21,920 bases of DNA from a virus: positions 1 through 21,920 of the IMG/VR virus record IMGVR_UViG_3300025785_000109, one strand, 5' to 3'. Each line of letters begins with the position of its first letter. The stretch's first letter is position 1. The notes below the pieces were generated by a model. The model searched no databases and was not told where the DNA came from. It saw only the letters and a list, made by a program, of their open reading frames with translations. This document shows, one piece after another, positions 15,501 to 21,920 of the stretch. The translations under genes were made by a program, and so were the position numbers.

Positions 15501-15697
15501 AAGGATTACTGCAAGGGTTTCAGAGAAATCCAGACTTTGATTACCCCGATGAGGAATGGTTCTACTTTAGGTTCGCAGATAAGTTTGGTTGGACTCCTGA
15601 CCAAGTAGATGATCTACCAGCAATACGCGCTGAGTGGTTGATAGCAATAGCCGATACCATTGAGCAAGTGAAGATCGAAAAGATGGAGAACCGGTGA
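15153..15697 (+). CDS. Tail assembly chaperone, frameshifted long form (gpGT-like)
   Basis: The -1 frame is open from 15476 to the TGA at 15695-15697 and reads as real protein (RKLERLKGLLQGF, FDYPDEEWFYFRFADKFGW, then EWLIAIADTIEQVKIEKM), yet has no start of its own with a ribosome site. Slipping at CCCTTTA (15476-15482) joins 110 residues of the short form to 71 of this frame, giving about 181 residues. This is the classic G/GT arrangement, where the long form binds tail tube and tape measure. The -1 frame overlaps the next start (GTGA 15694-15697). Confidence 0.8.
15476..15482 (+). other. -1 ribosomal frameshift slippery site CCCTTTA
   Basis: The heptamer fits the X XXY YYZ rule in the right phase: the zero-frame codons are CCT TTA, which re-pair as CCC TTT after a one-base backward slip. 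It lies 18 bases before the zero-frame stop, directly where the -1 frame becomes open (the -1 frame has a TAG at 15473-15475). No obvious downstream pseudoknot is seen by eye. Confidence 0.8.
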
Positions 15698-16146
15698 GCG
15701 ATAACCTGCCCGAAGTCTTAGCGGCTTTGAAGGCATGGCAAAATCGCATGGATAAGGCGGCAGAGTTAGCTACGAGAGAAATCTCTATTGCTCTCTGGAC
15801 AGATGCCCGTAAAATCGCTAGCGAAACTTCAAACCCACCGATTCAGAAGAACAATAGGTTACGCCACAACCCTCACATCGGCCCACGATCAGGAGAAGGC
15901 CCGAACATCGCAACGGGTAATCTCTTTCGCAACATCATCGCTCAACCAGTTAGGTATCAAGGATTTGGCACTTATGTCGCAAGCGTTGAATCTGGTGCCG
16001 AGTACGCCAGAGCAGTAGAACAAGGCTCATCTAATTGGAATGGGGTAAAATACCCATATATGACTCCTGCGCGTGAGAATCTCATCGCAACGGGTAAAGC
16101 GCAGATAATCGCAACGGGATTTCTAAGAGCAGCGATGGGGGTTTAG
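15694..16146 (+). CDS. HK97 gp10-like protein (neck/tail completion type)
   Basis: A 150-residue protein from GTG 15694, overlapping the chaperone long form by four bases. Residues 15-55 form an amphipathic helix, and ATGNLFRNI then VASVESGAEYARAVEQGSSNW and YPYMTPAREN match the HK97 gp10-like family, which usually works at the head-tail joint or in tail completion. Here the gene is displaced to a place between chaperones and tape measure. Family call is by motif. Exact role in this phage is uncertain. Confidence 0.7.
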   Translation: MSDNLPEVLAALKAWQNRMDKAAELATREISIALWTDARKIASETSNPPIQKNNRLRHNPHIGPRSGEGPNIATGNLFRNIIAQPVRYQGFGTYVASVESGAEYARAVEQGSSNWNGVKYPYMTPARENLIATGKAQIIATGFLRAAMGV

Positions 16147-16147
16147 A

Positions 16148-18658
16148 GTGGCAGGCGATATCCCTCCATTAAATATTGACATCCAAGTCGCTCTTGGAAA
16201 CCTTACTAGCGCAGTAGATAAAGCCACATCCGAACTTGGAAAAGTAGGCGATGCTGCTAAAAATCAAGAGTCTAAATTCTCGTCATTAAAGACTGTCATG
16301 GGTGGAGTCTTTGGTGGAAACTTGATGATGCAGGGCGCACAAATGCTAGAAGGTGGATTGCGCGATGCTATTAAGGCAATCCAAGATACTCAGGTAGCCA
16401 CCGAACAACTTTCAACGGCACTTAATAACTCAAAACAAAACACCGCCGCCAATAGAACAGAAATCCAAGCGACAACGGAAAAAATGTCGGCTTTGGGTTT
16501 TTCTACTTCTGCCACAGAGGGCGCATATAAGACTTTAATTTCTGCAACAGGCTCGACAACTGAAGCCACCAAGTTGATGGCGATGGCAGCTGATCTTGCT
16601 CGCTACAAACATGAAGATTTAGCTACTGCCGCTGGCACTCTTGAAAAAGCCACAATGGGTAACGCTCGCGCTTTCAAAGAATTTGGTATTACTTTAGACA
16701 CAACTTTGCCCAAGAATCAGGCTATCACTAAGGCAATGGATGAGTTAAACCAAAAGATCGGCGGGCAAGCAGTTGGATACACTCACACATTCGCCGGCGA
16801 GATTGAAGTCTTAAAAGCCAAGTTTGACGATGTGGCAGTTAAGGTCGGCGCAGTTGTCATGCCGATCCTGACAAAACTGGTGGAGTTTATTACGGGCGTT
16901 CTCATTCCAGCAATCGTTTTTCTATACAACATCGCCATCGGCGACTGGATTAAACAACTTGTAAATCTCTGGAACACGCACGAAGGTCTAAGAAAAGTCG
17001 TCGTTGATGTTATTAAGGCAATCGTTGATGCTCTTGGGTACATCGTAGGGGCTATCGGTAAAGTTGTAGATGCTGCCTCTCACTTGCCTCTTATCGGCAG
17101 TCACTTCAAGGGTATCGGCGCAGGTATTGATGAAGCCGCAAAGAAAATCGGTGATTTTGGTAAGGGCTTAGATGCTCTAGCTAATAAGAAAATCGGTGGG
17201 GGAGCTAGCCTTGCTGACCAACTCGTTACTGCCGGAACTACTGGCGCGGGTGGGGATACCGGCGTTACAGGCAACCTCGGAGCCGCTGGAAATGTATCTA
17301 AAGCCCATGCTGCTGCTGCTAAAGCAACTGCCACCGCACTAGCCAAGCGCAACGCCGAAATCAAGAAATACAACGATGAGGCAGTCAAGCTAGAAGATCA
17401 GATGAACGCGGTTCTCACAGACCGTCAACAGAAGATGGATGCGGCAACTGCTACTCGTGACGATGCTTTAGCAAAAGCCAACGAAACTTACAACCAATCA
17501 GTCGCAGACATTAACCAAAAGTATGACGATGCTATGGCTACGGCTCAAGATAATTACAACACCGCAGTCGAGAACGCTACTGCCACTCATCAGGAAAATT
17601 TGCTTGATATTCAGCAACAGTACGCAGATAAAGCCGCGCAGATTGAGCAAGCCGCCGCCGATAAGCGACAGAGTATTATTCAGCAATCTATTGATGCAAT
17701 GACTAGCGCGTTTGCCAGCGCAACCAAGATTGACATCGGCAAACTATTCACGGCTGGTGGAGGAACTGCCGATGGTCTGGTATCTCAGTTGCAAGATCAA
17801 ATGGCTCAGATTACGCAGTTGCAACAAGATGCTGGACTTCTTGCTGCGCAGGGCTACAATCAATCTTTCATTAACGAGGTTATTTCACAAGGGCCAGCAC
17901 AGGGAGATGCGCTTGCTCAGTCAGTCCTCAACGCAACTCCTGACACTCAAAACTCTATTAAATCTCTCTACGCTCAAATCCAAGACACATCTCAGAACGG
18001 GCTCAATACTCTTGCCGCGCAGATGAACGATGGAACGAGTTTTGCTACCCAAGCCCTCGCGCAGCAATACGCGCAAGTCGGCGTTGATCTACAAACACAA
18101 CTTGCCGCCAACTCATCAGCCATGCAGACGGCAATGGATAAAGAAAACGACACCTTTAATAAATCACTTACCACAGCCCAAGACACCTTAGATAAGGCTA
18201 CAAAAGCCGCCACAGATGCCCGTGACCTTGCTTTACAAAATGCGCAAGATACCCTTCAGAACTCCATTACGGCGGCTCAGGATGCCTTTAGCAAGTCTGT
18301 AACTGCCATCTCAGACTCGACCATGAAACAACTTGATGCGCTTCAAACCAAACTTGAATCGGTAGCCGCTTCTCTTGGCTCCCTCGGTGCCTCGACAGCC
18401 AGTATCTCTAGCTATGGCGCAAGCGTTGGAATGTCTATGGGTGGAACGAATACAACTCTCGTCAATCCTTTAGGTGGCCCGAAGGATATGTCTAACTACA
18501 CAGACAACAGCGTGAACACAACTATCTACGCCTCGACAACCGCAACAGCAGCAGATATGGCAAACGCCGTGACCTCGGCGGCTAAGTTCGGACAACCAAT
18601 CGCCACTAGCCCGCAAATCGTTGCCGGACTTTCTGGGACTTCTGCGAAGGGTAACTAA
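16148..18658 (+). CDS. Tape measure protein
   Basis: An 836-residue protein, the longest tail gene, that sets tail length. At roughly 1.5 A per residue (known family ratio) this implies a tail near 125 nm. The N-terminal part (1-235) is helical with a Gly-rich hydrophobic patch near 50-65 (MGGVFGGNLMMQGAQ) and the NARAFKEFGI segment. Residues 238-267 form a hydrophobic membrane-like segment (PILTKLVEFITGVLIPAIVF), likely used in membrane passage of DNA. Two long coiled-coil stretches with Ala/Asp/Gln repeats follow (about 400-517 and 662-746), the second with recurring AQDTL/AQDAF units. No lysozyme or peptidase domain is visible. Start GTG 16148 sits one base after the upstream stop. It shares one base with the next gene (TAATG). 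Confidence 0.88.
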   Translation: MAGDIPPLNIDIQVALGNLTSAVDKATSELGKVGDAAKNQESKFSSLKTVMGGVFGGNLMMQGAQMLEGGLRDAIKAIQDTQVATEQLSTALNNSKQNTAANRTEIQATTEKMSALGFSTSATEGAYKTLISATGSTTEATKLMAMAADLARYKHEDLATAAGTLEKATMGNARAFKEFGITLDTTLPKNQAITKAMDELNQKIGGQAVGYTHTFAGEIEVLKAKFDDVAVKVGAVVMPILTKLVEFITGVLIPAIVFLYNIAIGDWIKQLVNLWNTHEGLRKVVVDVIKAIVDALGYIVGAIGKVVDAASHLPLIGSHFKGIGAGIDEAAKKIGDFGKGLDALANKKIGGGASLADQLVTAGTTGAGGDTGVTGNLGAAGNVSKAHAAAAKATATALAKRNAEIKKYNDEAVKLEDQMNAVLTDRQQKMDAATATRDDALAKANETYNQSVADINQKYDDAMATAQDNYNTAVENATATHQENLLDIQQQYADKAAQIEQAAADKRQSIIQQSIDAMTSAFASATKIDIGKLFTAGGGTADGLVSQLQDQMAQITQLQQDAGLLAAQGYNQSFINEVISQGPAQGDALAQSVLNATPDTQNSIKSLYAQIQDTSQNGLNTLAAQMNDGTSFATQALAQQYAQVGVDLQTQLAANSSAMQTAMDKENDTFNKSLTTAQDTLDKATKAATDARDLALQNAQDTLQNSITAAQDAFSKSVTAISDSTMKQLDALQTKLESVAASLGSLGASTASISSYGASVGMSMGGTNTTLVNPLGGPKDMSNYTDNSVNTTIYASTTATAADMANAVTSAAKFGQPIATSPQIVAGLSGTSAKGN

Positions 18659-19524
18659 TGGCAACCGTATCTTCACTCAACTTTTACTCTTTTGCTTTTA
18701 ATGGATTTGTATTTGGTGGGGCAGGTTCGCCTTATCAAATTACCTCGGTTGATGGATTAGAAGGTCTGCCAACTTTGCGCGTTCAAGATGCAGATCGCGG
18801 CTACCAAGACGGAATGTTCTCAGGTCGAGATTTCCTTAGCGGTAGAACGATCACAATGACCATGCTCATTTTGTCGGGTAACGGCAACTCAGCATTTCAA
18901 AACCTAAACCTCTTGCAAGCCACTCTCCAGCCTCAGCAAACAGGCACAACCCCACTTCAGTTTCAGATCTCCCCTGCCAATGGACTTCAATACATCAATG
19001 CTCGCGTGAGAGCATCAAAACTCACAGTCGATCCCGAATACACCTACGGCTATATCAAGGCTCAGTATGACTTCTTTTGCCCTGACCCTCGCTATTACGA
19101 CAACGGTGTTCAAACGGCGATTATGACTTACACAACCCCACTAGGTCGCACCTACCCACGCGTTTATCCCCTGACTTTCGGCGGCGGTTCTAACACTCAA
19201 TTCGCCACAGTCATCAATAGCGGATGGACTAATACTTATCCGCTCATTTCAATTTACGGCCCTGTTACAAATCCCGTCATCGGAAGCATTACGGCTAATG
19301 CTTCTCTGAACTTTAACTACACAATGGCGGCTTCAGATGTCATCTCGATCGATCTGCTTAATCGCACAGTCCTTCTTAACGGGACACCTGCTCGTAACTT
19401 ATTGCTAGGATCATCCACATGGTTTAACGCGGCAGTCGGCACCAATCAGTTTTACTTTACGGGTTCAGGAACAACGGCAGGAACAACAACCGCTTCGGTA
19501 CAATGGAACAACGCTTATGTATAA
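18658..19524 (+). CDS. Distal tail (Dit-like) protein
   Basis: A 288-residue protein immediately after the tape measure, where siphoviruses place Dit, the hub that joins tube to tip. The first about 160 residues have the Dit N-terminal pattern: FNGFVFGGAGSPYQITSVDG, then RTITMTMLILSG and a C-terminal strand KAQYDFFCPDPRYYD. The second half (from 165) is a beta domain with GSITANASLNFNYTM and DLLNRTVLLNG, typical of the galectin-like part. Start ATG 18658 shares a base with the upstream stop, so translation is coupled. Confidence 0.8.
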   Translation: MATVSSLNFYSFAFNGFVFGGAGSPYQITSVDGLEGLPTLRVQDADRGYQDGMFSGRDFLSGRTITMTMLILSGNGNSAFQNLNLLQATLQPQQTGTTPLQFQISPANGLQYINARVRASKLTVDPEYTYGYIKAQYDFFCPDPRYYDNGVQTAIMTYTTPLGRTYPRVYPLTFGGGSNTQFATVINSGWTNTYPLISIYGPVTNPVIGSITANASLNFNYTMAASDVISIDLLNRTVLLNGTPARNLLLGSSTWFNAAVGTNQFYFTGSGTTAGTTTASVQWNNAYV

Positions 19525-19536
19525 CAGGGAGAACTG

Positions 19537-20499
19537 ATGGCATTACGCACACCGCCTAGCTGGTTACAAAACGGCTCACATCCAGCGGAAAATGACCGCT
19601 TAACCACTCAAGCTCTCTACGCGACAACGGGCATCATCGGCTCGACCTCTCTTGCCGTAACTCAAAACGGAACGCCGAATATGTCGGTGAACATCGCCGT
19701 AGGTTGGGCTGCAATCGTAGGAACAAGCACGACAACTCAGGGAACTTATGTCTCCTACAACGATGCCGTAGTGAACGCGGCAATCGCTACCGCGCCGGCA
19801 ACGAACTCTCGCATTGATCTCGTCTGCTTAACCGTCAATGATGCTTATTACTCAGGCTCGACAAATAACATCGTAGTAAATGTGGTGACGGGAACAGCCG
19901 CCGCCTCACCAGTCGCACCTGCTACGCCAGCCAACTCCATCGCATTAGCTCAGGTTCTGGTCGGAACTTCCGTCACTTCTATCCTGACCGCCAACATCAC
20001 CGATGTACGCGTTCAGACCACGACAAACCTTCCAGTCGTAAGCCTTACGGGTACACAAACCCTCACCAATAAAACTCTTACAGCACCAACAATTACAGAT
20101 GGATACCTTTCATCTCCACGCGAGCTTATGACGATTTCTGCTTCAGCGGCTACGGGAACAATCCCCTTTTATGCTTACACGCAAGGAATCCTTTATTACA
20201 CAACAAACGCATCAGCGAACTTCACTCTCAACTTTACGGGTACGGCCGGAACTACGCTTAATACAATTATGAATGTGGGCGATGCTTATAGCGTTGTCTT
20301 TATGAATACCAATGGCGCAACGCCTTATTACGCTTCGGCGTTTCAAGTTGACGGGTCGGCAGTCACCCCGAAATGGGTGGGCGGAACCGCCCCATCGTCA
20401 GGTAACGCTTCCGCAATAGATGTATATTCGTTCACAATCATTAAAACTGCTGCGGCAACCTTCACGGTTCTTGCTGGCGGCCCGACTAAGTTTGCATAG
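19537..20499 (+). CDS. Fibre-like minor tail protein
   Basis: A 320-residue beta-rich protein with a GGGAGA site before ATG 19537. The start ALRTPPSWLQNGSHPAENDR is a recurrent N-terminus of tail-tip proteins, and the first half (to about 165) resembles a baseplate-attached domain with SRIDLVCLTVNDA. The motif TLTNKTLTAPTITDGYL near 175-190 is common where fibres switch to their distal part. The last 130 residues are a separate beta domain ending FTVLAGGPTKF. A host-contact or fibre-anchoring role is inferred from position and motifs. Confidence 0.65.
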   Translation: MALRTPPSWLQNGSHPAENDRLTTQALYATTGIIGSTSLAVTQNGTPNMSVNIAVGWAAIVGTSTTTQGTYVSYNDAVVNAAIATAPATNSRIDLVCLTVNDAYYSGSTNNIVVNVVTGTAAASPVAPATPANSIALAQVLVGTSVTSILTANITDVRVQTTTNLPVVSLTGTQTLTNKTLTAPTITDGYLSSPRELMTISASAATGTIPFYAYTQGILYYTTNASANFTLNFTGTAGTTLNTIMNVGDAYSVVFMNTNGATPYYASAFQVDGSAVTPKWVGGTAPSSGNASAIDVYSFTIIKTAAATFTVLAGGPTKFA

Positions 20500-20508
20500 G
20501 AGACATTC

Positions 20509-21423
20509 ATGCCTTTACTTGCAGGATTTGTATTCGGCGCTGGCGGCGTAGGTCGTGCTGCCGTATCAGGCACAACTGGTTCTCCAACTATTGATTCATC
20601 CACACGCGCACCTAAGACCATCTATAAATTCACGGGGTCGGGAACTATCACGGTAGCGACCGCGGGCGCGGTTGAGTGCTTAATCGTCGCAGGCGGCGGC
20701 TCACCAGGAAGCGCAGGCGACCAGTCAAGTATTGGCGCTGGCGGCGGCGGCGCTGGCGGCGTTACTTATTCGGCCTCGTTCTATTTACCTGTTGGCACCT
20801 ACACGGTAGGGGTAGGCGCAGGCGCGGCGAGCGTAGGCGGCGGCTCAAGTCTCAATTTTGGCCTTTACGGTAGCAACAGCGTAATAGTGCAGTCTGGGAC
20901 ACCTGCTGCCGTGGCCTTTGGTGGCGGTGCTGGCTCGGGTGGTAATGGAATTCCAGGCGGAAACGGTGGATCGGGCGGCGGCGCTTCTAACGCTTCCGCT
21001 GCTTACTCCACTACGGGCGGGACTGGGCTATATGGCAGCGGTAACTCAGGCGGCGGCGTATCGGGTGGGGCGTATGGTTCAGGCGCTGGCGGCGGCGGCG
21101 CTGGCGCGGCGGCTCTTTCTATTACTTCCCCGTCGCAAGCAGGAACGGCAGGCGGCGCAGGAGTTTCTAATTCAATTACAGGTGTAGCGACTTATTACGG
21201 CGGTGGTGGTGGTGGCGGAGGTGCGAGTGCTACTTACCAAGGCGGCGCTGGCGGTAACGGTGGCGGAGGTGGCGCTGGTTATTCAACGGGCACATCGGGG
21301 CAAGCAGGTACAGCGGGCACTGCTAATACAGGCGGCGGCGGTGGTGCCGCTGGTACAGGGTCCACAGTTTCAGGCGCGCCAGGCGCTGGCGGTTCGGGCG
21401 TTGTAATAATCGTGGTCGGATAA
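20509..21423 (+). CDS. Gly-rich tail protein, putative adhesin
   Basis: A 304-residue protein in which residues from about 60 to 300 are extremely Gly-rich (GGGGAGG, GGGGGGGGAS runs) with Ala/Ser/Thr between. Residues 43-62 (YKFTGSGTITVATAGAVEC) and PVGTYTVGVGAG belong to the Gly-rich domain known from phage tail proteins, and the end PGAGGSGVVIIVVG closes it. In T4-like phage adhesins, such Gly runs pack as polyglycine helices and present variable loops to receptors. The same is likely but unproven here. Start ATG 20509, AGGAGA at 20498-20503 overlaps the upstream stop. Confidence 0.7.
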   Translation: MPLLAGFVFGAGGVGRAAVSGTTGSPTIDSSTRAPKTIYKFTGSGTITVATAGAVECLIVAGGGSPGSAGDQSSIGAGGGGAGGVTYSASFYLPVGTYTVGVGAGAASVGGGSSLNFGLYGSNSVIVQSGTPAAVAFGGGAGSGGNGIPGGNGGSGGGASNASAAYSTTGGTGLYGSGNSGGGVSGGAYGSGAGGGGAGAAALSITSPSQAGTAGGAGVSNSITGVATYYGGGGGGGGASATYQGGAGGNGGGGGAGYSTGTSGQAGTAGTANTGGGGGAAGTGSTVSGAPGAGGSGVVIIVVG

Positions 21424-21435
21424 AAGGAGAAAATC

Positions 21436-21693
21436 ATGGCACATTTTGCACAACTCAATGGCGATACGGTTACTCAAGTGATTGTGGTCAATAACGATGT
21501 TATTGGGAATCCAACTGGACTCGAAGGCGAAACGATTGGAATTGAATTTTGCCAATCGTTATTCGGCGCTGACACTCAATGGGCACAGACCTCTTACAGC
21601 GGCGCATTTCGCGGCAAGTACGCTGGTATCGGTGACATTTTTGACGGAACTAATTTCATATCGCCCGAGGTATTAACTCCACCTGTAAAGTAA
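21436..21693 (+). CDS. Short conserved-type phage protein near tail tip
   Basis: An 85-residue protein with AAAGGAGA at 21424-21431 before ATG 21436. It has the pattern MAHFAQLNGDTVTQVIVVNN, then GxxWxQTSYSGAFRGKYAGIGDIFDGTNF. Proteins of this shape occur near tail fibre genes of many aquatic phages, role unknown. The Trp/Tyr-rich second half with GKYAGIGD would form a beta piece. A fibre accessory or chaperone role is only a guess. Confidence 0.65.
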   Translation: MAHFAQLNGDTVTQVIVVNNDVIGNPTGLEGETIGIEFCQSLFGADTQWAQTSYSGAFRGKYAGIGDIFDGTNFISPEVLTPPVK

Positions 21694-21697
21694 ATGC

Positions 21698-21920
21698 ATG
21701 GCTAACTACCGCTACCTCTTTGCCGACCTTTTAACGAACACCATCCTTGCTGAGTTACCGCTAACGGCTGTCAATTTCACGCAACAGTTAAACACGGCAG
21801 GAACCTTTACGGGAGAATTGTTAATTTCCGGTGTCAATACAACAAACCTCAATGTGGCAAATGCAACTATCCCTGCTCGCACCGCCGTTTATGTAGACCG
21901 CGATGGAGTTCTAGTATGGG
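21698..21920 (+). CDS. Minor tail protein, N-terminal part (runs off window)
   Basis: An open frame from ATG 21698 to the right edge with no stop, giving 74 residues. It begins MANYRYLFADLLTNTILAEL and ends YVDRDGVLVWG. The pattern, with an opening strand pair and a closing VYVDRDGVLVWG strand, fits tail-tip proteins of Tal/hub type in phages of this layout, but the fragment is too short to prove it. A nearby ATG at 21694 stops after three codons and is not the start. No clear ribosome site is seen, so coupling to the upstream stop is likely. Confidence 0.6.
   Translation, partial: MANYRYLFADLLTNTILAELPLTAVNFTQQLNTAGTFTGELLISGVNTTNLNVANATIPARTAVYVDRDGVLVW

Noticed and set aside
16148-18658. 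A lysozyme or peptidase domain in the tape measure
   Set aside because: Only helical, membrane-like and coiled-coil segments are visible. No catalytic motif.
20676-20873. An Arg-rich 65-residue open frame in the Gly-rich gene
   Set aside because: The Arg runs are just Gly codons (GGC) read one base off. No ribosome site.
20690-21400. Repeated GGC/GGT triplets suggesting a CRISPR or satellite array
   Set aside because: They lie in one continuous frame encoding a Gly-rich protein. No repeat-spacer order.

Overview
This window is the virion-structure module of a tailed double-stranded DNA phage or prophage with siphovirus-like (long, flexible tail) organisation. Every gene I can support lies on the + strand. 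Genes are packed tightly, with many stop/start overlaps, and the longest non-coding gap is about 100 bases. There are no tRNAs, CRISPR arrays, insertion sequences, integrase or lysis genes in view. Both edges cut genes, so the genome continues on each side. Protein style points most to a phage of an actinobacterium: an HK97-type head, a long pre-capsid N-terminal region, a Dit-like protein followed by a tail protein and then a Gly-rich protein. Base composition is near 50% GC by eye, so a moderate-GC (for example freshwater) host is more likely than a high-GC soil one. Host assignment is inference, and phage lifestyle cannot be told from this window.

Layout from left to right. Positions 1-2071 hold the DNA packaging genes: the end of an upstream gene, a 63-residue small protein, and the terminase small and large subunits. 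Positions 2086-4967 hold four fibre/tip-like proteins, unusually placed between terminase and portal. A 76-residue unknown follows (4988-5218). Positions 5263-12134 hold head assembly: a portal with a C-terminal ParB-like domain, a MuF-type minor head protein, a small beta-rich protein, a prohead protease with a scaffold-like tail, and the major capsid protein with an apparent Ig/FN3-like insertion. A hairpin follows the capsid gene. Positions 12201-14068 hold a zinc-ribbon protein, a head-tail connector, a tail-terminator candidate and a 60-residue protein. Positions 14073-18658 hold the tail tube, a strong hairpin, tail assembly chaperones made by a -1 ribosomal frameshift at CCCTTTA, a gp10-like protein and the tape measure protein. 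Positions 18658-21920 hold the tail tip: Dit-like protein, a fibre-like protein, a Gly-rich putative adhesin, a short conserved-looking protein and the start of another minor tail protein.

Together the genes form one late transcription unit: terminase packages DNA through the portal into a protease-matured HK97-type capsid, connector proteins seal it, chaperones and tape measure set tail length, and tip proteins bind the host. The observations most worth a second look are the portal-ParB fusion, the domain insertions in the capsid and connector, the frameshifted chaperone (whose second half has no start of its own), recurrent Cys-rich zinc-knuckle-like motifs in three packaging/head-region proteins, and the displaced fibre cassette.
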